Notes: generated by a model from the letters alone, not told the origin. 64,000 nucleotides of DNA from Favolaschia claudopus (GCA_037176885.1 JAWWNJ010000038.1:1054001-1118000); one strand, 5' to 3'; positions 10,216 through 21,202 are shown, numbered from the stretch's first letter. A program made the numbers and translations.

Positions 10216-13200
10216 GCCAAAAAACGGCTCAAGAGCCCGATGATCCCCACTCTCACTGCAATGTGACGCTCCCGATGATTCCTGCGTAACGGTCGGGATT
10301 TGCGGCTTGGCAAACAATAACGATCAAAGTCCGGCGCGTGATTAGTGGTGCGTTGTGCGCCCCGTGCTGTCGATCGCCTCATGCAAATTCCTAATCTTTT
10401 TTATTGTGTTTGGCAACACAATTGGCACATATTAATGGAGCAACGCAATTACTCACCTGTTCAAATTCATTCTAATTCGAACAAGTTTTCTCAGTGAACG
10501 CGGTCTTCAAAATTGTTAGAACTAAAGTTTACCTGGATCGCCGCAATGTCGTTCAAGTTGAGCTTTGAATACTCAGTTTAATTTAAATTTAAATTGAGCT
10601 CAAGTTGAAATGAATCGACTCGCTAGGTTTGAACAAACCCGCTGTTTGAGAATTGACTTAAAAATCTGGCAAGTAAAGTAAAGGTGAGCTCAAGATTAAT
10701 GAGAAATGGAATAGCACAAGACGAAGAGAACGAGAGGAGATGAAAAACCGGTGTGCTTGTACTAATGATCCTTTGAGTTCAACCTTGAATCAATTCGTTG
10801 ACTCTCGAGGATTGTCAGCATTGAACTGATATCACTGTAGAACCAATGAAAGTCCAACGTCAGTTGCAGGTCAGCTCAGAATATGTGAAGGTGTCTGCAT
10901 TTGTCCTTCAAGATTCAAATCCGACCATCAATCCTTGGAGCACGGAATTCAAAGCAGGAAATCTGAATTCAAGGTTTGTGTATGCACCGCAATCCGACTC
11001 GGAGAATTTCTTGCTGATTTGAAATTCGAAGGATTGATCTTGAACGAGTTGAGCGCGTTGAAGACATCAATGGAACGCTCTCTACTGCAATGTATGTAGT
11101 TAGTTGAGGAGAATTTGACTCGGAATCACTTTGTAACTTATGTAATTGTGAAAGGATCGGCAGCGTTTTGAGTTTTGATTTCAACGAGAGAACCTCACTG
11201 TTGAGTGTAATAATAGTTGAAATGAACGAAGCCGAAACAAAACGAGACTCACCTCTTGAATTCAAATTCAAAATCAATTCACCGATCTCGTCTGAGGATG
11301 GCATCGAATTGTGAACTCCCTCGCTGTAGATATGTCCCAGTTGAATTGTATTGTACTGAAGTTAAGTTCGTTCATTGAAAGGCGGTGTTAAATTCGAACT
11401 AAGGCAGATAAGGTTACAAACCTCGATGCGAAAAAGACAGACTCGGAGATGTTTTGGATGTCTTGAGATGGACTGGCGATGCACGTAGGAAGTGGTGCAT
11501 GGGCGTGGTCTTGACTTGCTTCACCAGCTGAGATGAACTACTCACCGTTGATTGCGCCGAGCGGGATTATGCACGACGATGGCACGGGTCGGTATTCTCG
11601 TACTTACGATCATGGTTTCGGCGTAGTTTGAAGTGAACGCAGTCACTACATGTGTCAAAGGTGTGTTTGCTTCGAATTGGTTCCGCGTCGCAGGTTATTG
11701 ACTTATAACTCAAAGGTCTCTGTATTGGTTGGGTCTCGGGTTTCGTTCAAACGGTGTGTCGTTCTGATTTCTTTGTTCAATTCAACCATGCAACCAATTC
11801 GGTCCGTTTCTACAGATCGTTGATTCGTTTCATTTGATTTTACCCGCTCGCTGCGCTCTTGAATGCATCTTGCCCATCTCAACATCGTTCGACCTTGATT
11901 TAAGCTGGTTCGTTGGATTTGGGAAGTCATCGGGGTGTATGGGTTAGATTCGGGGTCAGATCACAGAAGGAGTATTCTAATCCAGTCCCTCTATTCTCGG
12001 TTCAATTTGAACTGACTTTTTTCGATCTTCCCGCTCCAGATGGTTAGATAGCTCGAATGCGCCGATTAACCTCTAAATTGAAGGTTTGTTCGCAGTTGCA
12101 TTCGCTTTGACCTCACTAACTTGAATATAGACTCAACGCGACTCTATATTAAGCTTTTGTGTTGGTCGAGTTCTCGAGTTACATATATACAGGTGCATTA
12201 TATTCCTGTTCATTATCATCGAATCCAACGGCGTACTTACTTGTCTATCTTTCAGACTGCCGACTCGGACCTGCCAGTGCGCACTTGACGCATTTAAAGC
12301 TAGTCTTGGCTTATAGCTTACTTATCAGGTGCGTGTTTCCCGGATTTTTGCATTCACTTTCAAATTGCCTGACTTCTCCAGATCAACTTGGTCTAGCTTC
12401 ATTCCAATTGGTATGTACGAGAATTCATTGTGAATTCAATTTTCTAACCTTGCCTTTCAAGATACCGTTACAGTCAGATACATTCAAATTTTGAAGTTCC
12501 GGCCAAATAATACCATAGAATATAGCCATACACAACGTTCCCGGGGAAGCGCCGTACAAACGGACAGCGGAGAACGGTAGGGAGATTTAAAACGACGCCG
12601 GGGACACTTGAGTTCAAAGGAAACGAGCAGAAATGGAAAGAGAAACATACATTTTTGTTTTCATGAGTTCATGTTGATATGCTTGATGAAAGGGTCTTGA
12701 TCATCCTTTCCTTTCATAAACTTGGCTATCTCGAGGCGATCCCAAGCATCTTTCACTACAGGGAATAGCGAGGAGTCCAACTTGTTCAATTCCGACGATT
12801 TCAGCGACCTTCGGCGGATCAGAAGTGTCCGGACTTATCGGCGGCACTTCATTTATGTCAATCAGTGGCTGTTCTGACAGGCTTCTCTCTTGCCCGCTGG
12901 CATCGTCGCTCAAATTTTGAATTTTGCTGGGACTCCCGCCTTCCTTTGCAGCGCCTGGCGATGCAAACGACTTCTGCTTAGTCTTCTGAGGCTTCTGGTT
13001 GGGTTTTGCGCCGGGTCTCTCGGCTTTCTCGGCCATTTCTTTCTGTCGAGTCATCGTCGATCGACCTCAAAACTCGGCCTCCCAAGCCTTTCTTTGCAAG
13101 TTCTGCGTCGATTTTGGCCTTCTCGGCAGCGGTTCGCGTCTGCAAACGTGTTACTCAATCACCGGTAAAGGCTATGGCCTCTCCTCCAGCATAAACTGGC

Positions 13201-13726
13201 ATGGTAATCGATTTTACATCAAGCGGGTCATTATCAACAATACTTATCGTGATAAGTATAGTACTCGCTTCGAGCGCGTACTGTGCCTGGGAACTAATTC
13301 GAATTTATGCGCGAGAGCGCATCACAGCAAGAATATTTTCCGTTCCCGGCACGTAAATGACCTCAAAGTCAAATTCCGAGATCTTTTCAATCCAACGCGC
13401 TTGTCGACCCGACAGATTTTTCCGGTTCATTAAATGAATCGGACCTTCAGTGGGCAAGATCCCGAACGGGGGCGCAGCGCATCATCCAAATCCAACGCCG
13501 TATCGTTGCAGAACGATGTGGGCGCTTGCGCTCGGCTAAATTTAACTGCGTCATTGCACGCGCGATTCGGGATTCGCCGCGTTTGACTATACCTGCTCAT
13601 ACTCTCTCTTTGTAGACTTTAACTCCAAGTGTTCTATAGGTCTTTAATTGGGTGCGTCCTATTAATTCAATCCGATTCAAATTAAACTGACCTTAGTTCT
13701 CGCTAGATTTGCGTTCGATTACTTTA
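10216..13726. other. Long non-coding tract, one possible coding exon
   Basis: The sequence is rich in short TTCAAATT, GAATTC and TTGAGTT words and has no long open frame. One protein-like minus-strand segment at about 12970-13150 begins after a TTTGCAG acceptor-like site and reads TAAEKAKIDAELAKKGLGGR, then SIDDDSTERNGRESRETRRK, before a stop. It is charged and possibly coiled-coil; the family is unknown. The style resembles retroelement-derived DNA, but no LTR, primer-binding site or pol domain was identified. Confidence 0.35.
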
Positions 13727-14390
13727 CAGTGGTGCGCCGTTCATCTCTCTCTTCTATCTTCAACATACTTACCACAATCAACAGCAACCCGCAACTCACC
13801 GAATACGGGTTCGTTGGTGAGTTTCACTTTGGATTCAATTTCTTTTGTTTACTTTCTTCGTTCCTGTTGATTTCCTTTCAGTTTGCTTTGTTTGACCTTG
13901 TACTAGTCAGCTCTCCACAGATTGTATACGTTCGAGCCGCTACGTCAGCTCGAACAACTTTCTCGCTACTTTGGGTATATAATTCCAATTTTCCCTTCTT
14001 TCTTGGTTTCAATGCGCTGACTCAATTCAACAGCTCATTCTGCTTGAAAATGTCTGCCGCAGTGTTGCCTTGGTGAGTTTCAGCTTGTTTCGTTTACTTT
14101 GTTTCGTTCCGATCCGATTCCAATTCGCTCGGACTCGTCTCGTTTCATTCGGAATCGGGTCCGGTTTACCGACTTGACTTCGCTTTCAGCAGATTTGACT
14201 TTGTTTTGTTATATAGCTCATTTTCGCGTTTGTACCCCACTCAGGTCAGTGATTTCAGTATATTTGAATTAGTTTTGACGAAATCGAGCAGAGTTTGTAT
14301 GGAAATCAATTCATTGTGGTAATTACGGACGCGGTACGCTATTTTGATTCGTTTTCCTCAATTTGATGCTGACCAGTGACTTGACTGTTC
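13727..14390. repeat. Direct repeat, copy 1
   Basis: About 600 bp resembling 14750-15370 in the same orientation. Shared landmarks in order are TCTCTCTTCT, ATCTTCAACA, a TATGGGTTCG-like word followed by GGTGAGTTT, a TTCGAGC-CGCTACGTCA-GCTCGAA hairpin, and TTGACTTTGTTATATAGCT. The splice-donor-like GGTGAGTTT after a short ATG frame could be a first exon, but no downstream exon was found. Confidence 0.7.
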
Positions 14391-14749
14391 GGAGAGTCGG
14401 AACGGCGGGATCGGAGCGGATGCGGCGCGTGCGGGACTTGACGTTCGGTGCAAGTCGAGGTGTGTCATGTCGATTTCCATCGTACGCCCGCGCTGATTTG
14501 ACCAGTTAGGCGCCTGCGGCGCTTGTGCGAGATGTGAGGGTGTCAGCACGAGGTCTGTGTTGGTGACCGCGGGTGAGTTGGCGGAGTGGATTCAGCGTTT
14601 TGCAGGTTTCTTGGGAGGCGAGCGAATAGCGGCGGCGTCGGGAAGGCGGGAAAGCGGGGCATAGGGTGGGAGAGAGAGAAGGCGGCGGGGTCGCTGTTGG
14701 ATGTATACAAGTCGGTCTGCACGGGGAATGGAGACAGTACAATCAGTTC

Positions 14750-15370
14750 AATGCATGGTGCACCGATCCCTTTCTCTCTTCTCTCCTCTCATCTATCCTC
14801 AACAAGCTCACCAAACACAACAGCAACATGCAACTTGTCACCAAATATGGGTTCGCCGGTGAGTTTTACTTTGATTCAAATTCAAATTTCTTTTCTTTGC
14901 TTCATTCCGTTTGATTTGATTTCAGTTTGATTCGTTTGACATTGTCCTAGTTGATTCTCGACAGATTGGATTTGTTCGAGCCGCTACGTCAGCTCGAACG
15001 AAAGTTTCTCGCTATATATTGGATCAGCTCAGTCGGCTTCAAAACGACTTTGTTGAACTTTGACTTGGTGGTGAGTTTTCAGTTTGTTTTCGTTTACCTT
15101 CTTTCGAGTTGATACAAATTCGCTCAGATTCGTCTCGTTTCATTTCGGATTTTACTGACTGGACTTGGTTTTCAGCAGATTTGACTTTGTTATATAGCTA
15201 ATTTTCGTGTTTACTCCACTCAGGTAAGTGATTTTCAGCATATTTGACTTGAATTTCACGAATTCGCGCAGGCTTTTGTATAAAATCGATTTATTCGGGT
15301 AAATACGGACATTGTGGTGCGTTGTACTTATTCGTTTCCGTCGGACTTCACGCTTACTTGACGGTTTGCA
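14750..15370. repeat. Direct repeat, copy 2
   Basis: Partner of 13727-14390, with about 360 bp between the copies. The ATG frame starts MQLVTKYGFAG and meets GTGAGT at once. The pair could be LTRs of a very small retroelement or a local segmental duplication. Clear TG...CA ends were not found. Confidence 0.7.
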
Positions 15371-15864
15371 GACTCAAAATGGCAGCGGAGGGCGGGGTTA
15401 GGGAAATATGGGATTCAAGTTCACATTACTGTTTTTGAGGTCAGAAATATGCCCCAACTTAGGCGCCATATTAATTTTTTGTACTCGCCTACTCTTCCCT
15501 GTCAAAATTATCTCTTTGAAACTTGCTTTGAAATCACAATTTCTCTAAACCCACTTTCGGCACCTGGTGTCTTACATTTTAGAGTCTGTTTAGCGATGGC
15601 CAACGCGTCTGAACGCGTCTTCGTCTTTACACTTGTCTTTTATTCTCGCGACTTGCTTGCGACTTGCTCGTGACACGCGTCGCGTCTGTGAATATCAAGT
15701 AATCGAGGGCCCAGAGCCCAGAGCCTCGGAGATGGTCGGAATATGTCCGCCACCCGCGCCGACCCGAACAAAGAACACATCACCTTCTTTCCCCTTATGG
15801 AAGGTCCTTGGGTGTGCTTACTCTCCCTACTCTATAGTATTCAACGACACACTCAAACACGTGA
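15371..15864. other. No recognised gene
   Basis: Short frames only. Several ACGCGT-containing words occur at 15600-15690. Confidence 0.4.
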
Positions 15865-16475
15865 TTATCTAAGAATATCCCGCATTGCACTCCGTGCAAA
15901 CGGTTTCGCTAACACCTTGTCCGCACTGAAGTAGGTCCGCGAGTCACCAGCCATCTTATCGAGGATTTCGGAGTTGACATCGTTGACATCCGTGTTCCGA
16001 GGTGCAAGGATCATGCGGTTGAGAAAGTAATCCGGAGGAGGAGGAGGATTCGAGTCGACGTTGGGATAATGGAGAACTTCAATATTTTGCCAGATATGAG
16101 AACGCTGAATCGATGCCCCAACAATTTCCTCGCGGGAACCACGAACCACAACCGGAAGAATCTGCTGGAAGTCTGCACCGAAAACCACAGTCACTCCTCC
16201 AAAAGAACGTCGATCATTGCGTAGGTCTCGGAGTGTGCGGTCAACAGCTTCCAATGCAAACCGATCCTGCATGCCCACTTCATCCCAGAAAATGAGTGAT
16301 ACTTACACGCCGCATCAGGTCTGCGCGTTGACTGTTCTTCGGGATGTTGCAGAAGGATGGGGGCACTCCTGAGCCTGCGAAAGGAGTGCATGATCTTGTG
16401 ACTAGCTGAGTGACGGGTGATATGACAGGACCTCGGCATATGCGGTAATATGTTCGATCCAAAACGCCCAAAATT
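15865..16475 (-). pseudogene. Helitron/PIF1-like helicase fragment
   Basis: The minus strand encodes the central part of the helicase half of a Helitron RepHel protein: an IPKNSQRADLMRR segment (about 16300-16360), then a Walker B-like LIFWDEVGMQDR, VTVVFGADFQQILPVV, and FLNRMILAPRNTDVNDVNSE. In Helitrons this 5'-3' helicase unwinds DNA during rolling-circle transposition. A one-base frameshift separates the first segment from LIFWDE at about 16290. The residues normally lying between the IEVLHY segment and FLNRMILAPRN appear deleted. Walker A upstream and the C-terminal third are absent. It is a dead remnant. It lies head-to-head with the Rep fragment at 16920, so the two are not parts of one intact gene. 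Confidence 0.85.
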
Positions 16476-16919
16476 TGTCACTTCCGTACGCAGGTTTTTT
16501 GCCGGATTTTGACCATTTCTGTGCGCATTTCTGATCGGGTGGCAAGCAAAACGGTTGCTTGCGTGCGCACGACTGAACGAACATCTTGGGCAGCACAGGT
16601 CAGTTTCCGTGAGCATCACGGCTCCGACCTTCAGATAGACGGCAAACCTCGGCAATACTGCCGGCAAACTGCGAATCGGCCGAAATTCGTACGCATCATG
16701 ATTGGACATAGGTGCCGGTTGAGCCGTTCCGTACGCCCGCAGGATCCGACCAATACAAAGACGCCAGTTTGTCTACATCAGGAATACAGGCCAGCAGTTC
16801 TTAGTATTCTTATCAACTTACCGCTCGAAAAAAAACGAGCAAAAGGAGCGAATTGACGAGAATTTCCTTATTTAGTAAGTAAATTGATTTTGCCGCAACT
16901 GTATGCTTAAATCTTACAG
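16476..16919. other. Spacer between helicase and Rep fragments
   Basis: No gene seen. A plausible intron 3' end (CTTACAG at 16913-16919) with a GTAAGT about 45 bp upstream (16875) directly precedes the Rep-coding segment. Confidence 0.4.
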
Positions 16920-17166
16920 GTCGACCTCTTCATTACTGTAACAGCGAATCCACAATGGCCCGAGATCACGCGCGCTCTCCTCCCAGGACAGACATCCTAT
17001 GATCGTCCTGATCTGGTTGCGCGCGTCTTCCATATGAAGAAAAAACTCATCGTTCAAGAAATTCACACCCAGGGGATTTTCGGGGAGTGCGCTGCTTACG
17101 TCTACACAATTGAATTTCAAAAACGCGGGCTACCTCACATGCACATGCTCATTTTTTTGGAGCGAT
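16920..17166 (+). pseudogene. Helitron Rep (HUH endonuclease) N-terminal fragment
   Basis: The plus strand reads VDLFITVTANPQWPEI, then LPGQTSYDRPDLVARVFHMK, and VYTIEFQKRGLPHMHMLIFL. This is the Helitron_like_N block with the HUH motif (HMH). Rep nicks and joins single strands during rolling-circle transposition. Catalytic Tyr residues and all helicase domains are missing, because homology stops at about 17166, a few bases before the ATG of the next gene. An acceptor-like CTTACAG precedes the fragment. The stretch is intact in frame but only about 80 residues long. Confidence 0.88.
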
Positions 17167-17170
17167 CACC

Positions 17171-18252
17171 ATGCCTTCCTCAGCTACTATTTCGGGTGTC
17201 GCCGTCCTCGAAAACCCTCGGGCCATCCCAAACACAAACACCATCATATTCGACTCTCAGATGTACCTTGCGTCTTCTGAGCCTGCTACTGTCGGCTCCT
17301 TACGATACTTCAATGAAAATAAACTCGAGTTTGCGCCAGTTTCCTGCTGTAGCGTGGTGATACATGTATGTGTTGATTGCTGAATGTTAAAGTTGTACTG
17401 ATTTCATCTACAGGCCGCCCGTATCTCGCCTGACATCGAAGTTTTCTCTGACAAACTGGCCGCCGTGGACTACCACCTCTTTGGGGATATCATATCTGTG
17501 AGTTTGACTTACCGTTTGGCCTGTATTTTCAATACACTCCCCCTAACAATCCTTTCCAGTTGATACCGTTTGGGTTGCCTGAAAATTTCACCCCAAAATA
17601 TCACCCATTTGTCAGTGTATGCGGCGCTGCTTCCAATGTCGACAAGCAGAACTCATCTTTCGACATTACTGCCGAGCAATATCTTTCTGCCAACAAGGCT
17701 TACAACAACCAATTCCCGGTTCACTTCGTTTTCCCTGACACCCCACGCTGGCAGAACAAAAAACCCCTTCCAGGGCCAGGCAAGCCGGTCGTAGTTGATG
17801 GTTTCCTAACTGGTGTTGAGCGCAACCCGGGTCGTACTGTCAAACATTTCATCATTGACATCGAGAAGGTCACCTTTGTTGGTCAAGGGACGTCTGCACC
17901 AAAAGCGGAGCCAAGTCCTGTTAAATTGAGTATGTGATTTCTACCTTTCTTTCTCCCCAATTCTTCAACAACTCTGTCGCCCACAGAAAGTCCTGTTAAA
18001 TTGAGTATGTGATTTCTACCTTTCTTTCTCCGCAATTCTTCAACAACTCTGTCGCCCTCAGAATCCGACTCCGGTGCCTCCGCGCTGATGTTCACTGGTT
18101 TCGACGTGGTCACGGAACAACAACCCGCTCCAAAAAAGCGAAAAATCACGTTAGTCACCACCGATGATCACCGTACCGAGCAGCCCAACAACAGAGACGA
18201 CGATAAAGACGAAGGTAGTTCCACTGGTGGTCGTCGCCGTCAGCGACAGTAG
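17171..18252 (+). CDS. Five-exon gene, 285 aa, unknown function (OB-fold-like?)
   Basis: Exons 17171-17365, 17414-17497, 17560-17929, 17987-18004 and 18062-18252 join without a stop to 858 nt (285 aa). All introns are GT-AG and 48-62 bp long. The ATG sits in the context CACCATGCC. The product has an N-terminal beta-rich part (ISGVAVLENPRAIPNT, TIIFDSQMYLA), a middle segment FGDIISLIPFGLPENF, then VSVCGAASNVD, VVVDGFLTGVER and FIIDIEKVTFVGQ. It ends with a PKKRKI nuclear-localisation-like motif and an Arg-rich tail. The alternation of short hydrophobic strands recalls OB-fold single-strand DNA-binding proteins, but that is inference; I do not recognise the family with certainty. It starts 4 bp after homology to Helitron Rep ends and lies about 700 bp before a Helitron 3' terminus, so it may be Helitron cargo or an accessory protein. 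Exon 4 arose by tandem duplication. Confidence 0.75.
17913..18062. repeat. 75-bp tandem duplication spanning exon end and intron
   Basis: Two near-identical 75-bp units (17913-17987, 17988-18062) each contain the exon end AGTCCTGTTAAATTGA, a GTATGT donor, a pyrimidine tract and a CCAC/CCCTCAG acceptor. Because 75 is a multiple of three and the splice sites were copied too, the second unit gives a new 18-nt exon and a second 57-bp intron in the 285-aa gene. The units differ at only a few bases. Confidence 0.9.
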
Positions 18253-18311
18253 AATATATTTGCACTTTGTATTCCAAATTTATAATTTTGTCCTTAAACA
18301 CTCTGCGCATA

Positions 18312-18915
18312 CTGTAGCACTTTTTATGGGTGAAACCGACCCTCGAGCGTGACTGGAAACGCTACGCATGGAAACCAGAAACGGCCTCAGCGTTATGCGT
18401 GACATCATAGAATTTTGGAAACGAGCGGGCAAACACCGATAAAATCTATTTCCAAACGTTGAACGGATTCTGGGCAATTTTTAGCTCTCATGCTTTCTTT
18501 GTATCCATAGCCCTTTGTGATTGCATTTCTCCTGCTACGGGCTCCGTAATACACCTTTTTTTTTTTTTTCATGAACACTGCGCCGTGGCGCACGCTCAGA
18601 CACCTAAACCAGCGACGGGTCCACCACAAGCCCTCTTCGAGCGACTAGTTAAACTACCTCGGCCAGCTTCTGGTACACCTTCCCAGCACCTTGCCCGTGG
18701 TCTCAGATGCACCGTACCGGTTCTATCTTGACGAAGATTGTAGAGAGTGATTGAGTGCAGTGAGGAGGAGGAGGGTTATAGCAGTAGATTCAGCTAGATT
18801 TTACAGCCACAAACATGATAATTCGACATCTTTGTATGTCACGCAGTCCTCAGGGAAACCACCCGACCGTTATGCGTTACCGTGCGTTACGTTTCACCCA
18901 TACAAAGTGCTACAG
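18312..18915. mobile_element. TA-target MITE, family D copy 1
   Basis: Inverted ends CTGTAGCACTTTTTATGGGT (left) and its near complement ending TACAAAGTGCTACAG, with TA on both sides (18310-18311, 18916-18917). It is nearly identical to 23793-24420 apart from about 24 bp missing near the right end. No coding capacity. It sits inside the presumed Helitron, between the 285-aa gene and the 3' terminus. Confidence 0.9.
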
Positions 18916-18933
18916 TACCCTATATTGAGATAA

Positions 18934-18962
18934 CCCGTGGCGAAGCACGGGCTCACTGCTAG
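18934..18962 (+). mobile_element. Helitron 3' terminus (plus strand)
   Basis: Stem CCCGTG, loop GCGAAG, stem CACGGG, then CTCACTG and CTAG, followed by host T at 18963. The sequence matches the minus-strand end at 3421-3449, so both belong to one Helitron family. On this strand the Rep fragment and the 285-aa gene lie upstream, as expected for the body of the element. The 5' TC end was not located. Confidence 0.8.
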
Positions 18963-18981
18963 TTATGCAGAAATGCATATT

Positions 18982-19031
18982 GCTCATAATGCATAGGGTT
19001 TGGGGGTCCACGGGCCTTATGCATTATGAGC
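18982..19031. repeat. 14-bp perfect inverted repeat
   Basis: GCTCATAATGCATA at 18982-18995 and its complement at 19018-19031 enclose 22 bases. It could be a relic of a small element; no target duplication is clear. Confidence 0.7.
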
Positions 19032-19494
19032 TATCCGACTGTAGTCGACCAACCGGAATCGGAGGCAGAATTGGTGAAGACCATAAAGCGGATGTGAGAC
19101 GTATGCTGAGAGGATGGGGAGTGAAGAAGGGTCAGATCGAATTCTTCCCGGGAGACGCGCGCAACTTCCGGGAAGACTGGGAGGATGGGAGAGTTTGAGC
19201 CAAGGAAGTATGATACGAGATTAAGAATGTAGGTGAAATCTGAGGTGAGTGGGGAAAAGAGGGGATGGGAGTAGTGTGTTGGGGATGAAAAAGAAAAGGA
19301 ATATAAACACGCGCCTCGGAGACAGTTTCGTACAACGACCGACTTAGTTTGGCGATCTAGAGCTTCAAGATTGAACCAGTCGATGCGCACTGAATATCCA
19401 GATTGCGTTGTAACTTGTGGTGTCGGATCGTTTCGGTTTAGGGGATAAACACTGTTTGAGATACACGGAAAAGGTTTACAACCCCGCAGTGAAT
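19032..19494. other. No recognised gene
   Basis: A minus-strand frame (19031-19561) is open but composed of unlikely residues. Nothing else was seen. Confidence 0.4.
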
Positions 19495-19935
19495 TCCTTA
19501 AGGGCGTGGGTAAGTCCACGTGCTGCGCACGTGGTTTCATGTCAAAAGGACTCATTTGCAATTTGTTTCAGATTTTTAGGGTCACTGTAGAAGGCGGGGG
19601 GCGGGACCGACTCCGATCAAACAAAGTCCAAACAGACATTTGTTTGGTGTGATTTGCCAGTCCCCATTCCTTAAGGGCGTGGGTAAATCCACGTGCTGCG
19701 CCCGCGGTTTCATGTCAAAGGCTGTGCCGTGCTCTTTTAAATTAAGTAACCCCAAACCCCGCCTGGATTTTATTTTTTTTATTTTTGCTGGATTCCTTGC
19801 CCGCGGCGCCGCACTGCCGCTCGCTGCACTCGCCAGCGCGCGTCGCCGCGAAGATCTCACGGTTTGACAGAAAGTCACGGGGTGAATTGCCTTTCCTGGA
19901 GCTGAGGCTGTGCCGTCCTCTTTTAAAGTATAGGA
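19495..19935. repeat. Short direct repeats and a block shared with 31.1 kb
   Basis: A phrase of about 50 bp starting ATTCCTTAAGGGCGTGGGTA occurs at about 19495 and again at about 19670. The following part, from a GGCGCCGCACTGCCGCTCGC phrase through ACAGAAAGTCACGGGG to TTTAAAGTATAGGA, is repeated at 31108-31255, just outside the pogo element. Confidence 0.7.
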
Positions 19936-19948
19936 TAGGACTACTATA

Positions 19949-20030
19949 CTATCCTAACCCGTGTTGTGTCCTTGACCCGTGAAGTGAACTTTTTTACTAA
20001 CGTCACCTTGTGTTTTCATGTATAGGACTA
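19949..20030. mobile_element. Solo left end of pogo-derived MITE
   Basis: It begins TA then CTATCCTAACCCGTG and continues with GTGTCCTTGACCCGTGAAGT, like the left end of the MITE that starts 84 bp downstream. There is no matching right end, so this is a truncated copy. Confidence 0.7.
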
Positions 20031-20032
20031 TA

Positions 20033-20444
20033 CTATCCTAACCCGTGATGTGTCCTTGACCCGTGAAGTGAACTTTTTGCTGATCCTCACCCCGTTTTCC
20101 CTCTCCGGTACTCAGAAAAAAACAATGACAATTCCTCTTATGTCTTGAGCCCATATATCGATTTTTGGAGCCATCCGTTGCTTGTAGCGGTCTGAACAAA
20201 TGAAAAGGATGTTTTTGTGACATTTTGTGACCCTGCCAAACGCCTGCCAAAAACGAGTTCACTTCCCGTCCCCACCTCGGAAGGTTCCTCCTCCCCGCCG
20301 CACTCACTCATAAATCCCCTCAATATTCAAGAGTATGTATCACATGTGACTATACATACCCTTCAATGCCGAGCAAAAGAATTGAAGAATTCGGAACAAT
20401 ATGGGCCTGCATCAATTTCGAGGACACATCGCGGGTTAGGATAG
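20033..20444. mobile_element. Pogo-derived MITE, 412 bp
   Basis: The ends CTATCCTAACCCGTGATGTG and GCGGGTTAGGATAG match the 26-bp TIR of the complete pogo element at 27591-31082 with one or two differences. TA flanks both sides. It has no transposase and so is a likely non-autonomous relative moved by that transposase. Confidence 0.85.
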
Positions 20445-20446
20445 TA

Positions 20447-21202
20447 GGGTTTAAAGTATAGGATTGCCCATGATTTTAGCTTTTCATGCATGCATGCACA
20501 CACCGGGAAGAATGAAATTTCCTCCACGCTGAACTTGCAGCGGAATCTATCGGTTTCAGTGCATCCGAAAACTGACGATATCAGTATCAGTTTCAGTGAC
20601 CTTGAATGCGCATCAAACACAATTTCAGCGACGCTGGAATTCTCGCCCTGAATCCACCAGTTTCCGCTACAAGTCCAGCCTAAGTGAAACTTTATTTTTC
20701 GCAGCGAGGATATCCGGTGAGCTCAAATGGGATTTGGTGAAATTCAAGTCTTCACGAATTATCAAAGGCAATGCCCCCTGCTCGGCGGCTTGACTCGTAA
20801 TATGGAACCCGCGGCAGAGAGATCAGGGTGAATGCGTCCGGCACATTTGCGGAATCTTCTTCCCCAGGACGCTCATGACAGCAACGGCCTTGGAGGGAAG
20901 CTTGATGAGAACGGTAGCGAGAGGGAGAGGCATAGAGGGTCTTGAGGCGCAATGGCCGATATCCGCAGCAGGTACGCAGGCGTGCGGCTCTGGGAATGTT
21001 TGAGGAGGGTCAGAGGACCCATTCACGCACGTGCACACCCGAACTTGAGTTGGAAACTTGGTCAACGGCGCGTTCTTCTGATTGCACGACTTGAATCTTC
21101 ATGCGCGTTAATGACCTAGTCTGTATTTGTTGGCGCCTGTCAACCAGGACCTCGGTTTTGTCACGGCTGTCACGGCACGTGCAGATTTTCCCACACGGTT
21201 CG
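20447..21202. other. No recognised gene
   Basis: Only short frames. A TTTAAAGTATAGGATT word recurs here (20450), at 19920 and at 31240. Confidence 0.4.

Noticed and set aside
12159..12494. Plus-strand 111-aa hydrophobic open frame
   Set aside because: It lies in AT-rich non-coding sequence, has no family motif, and its composition follows the local base content.
16191..16709. Minus-strand 172-aa open frame over the helicase fragment
   Set aside because: The overlapping frames at 15865-16278 and 16280-16471 carry the helicase motifs; this one does not.
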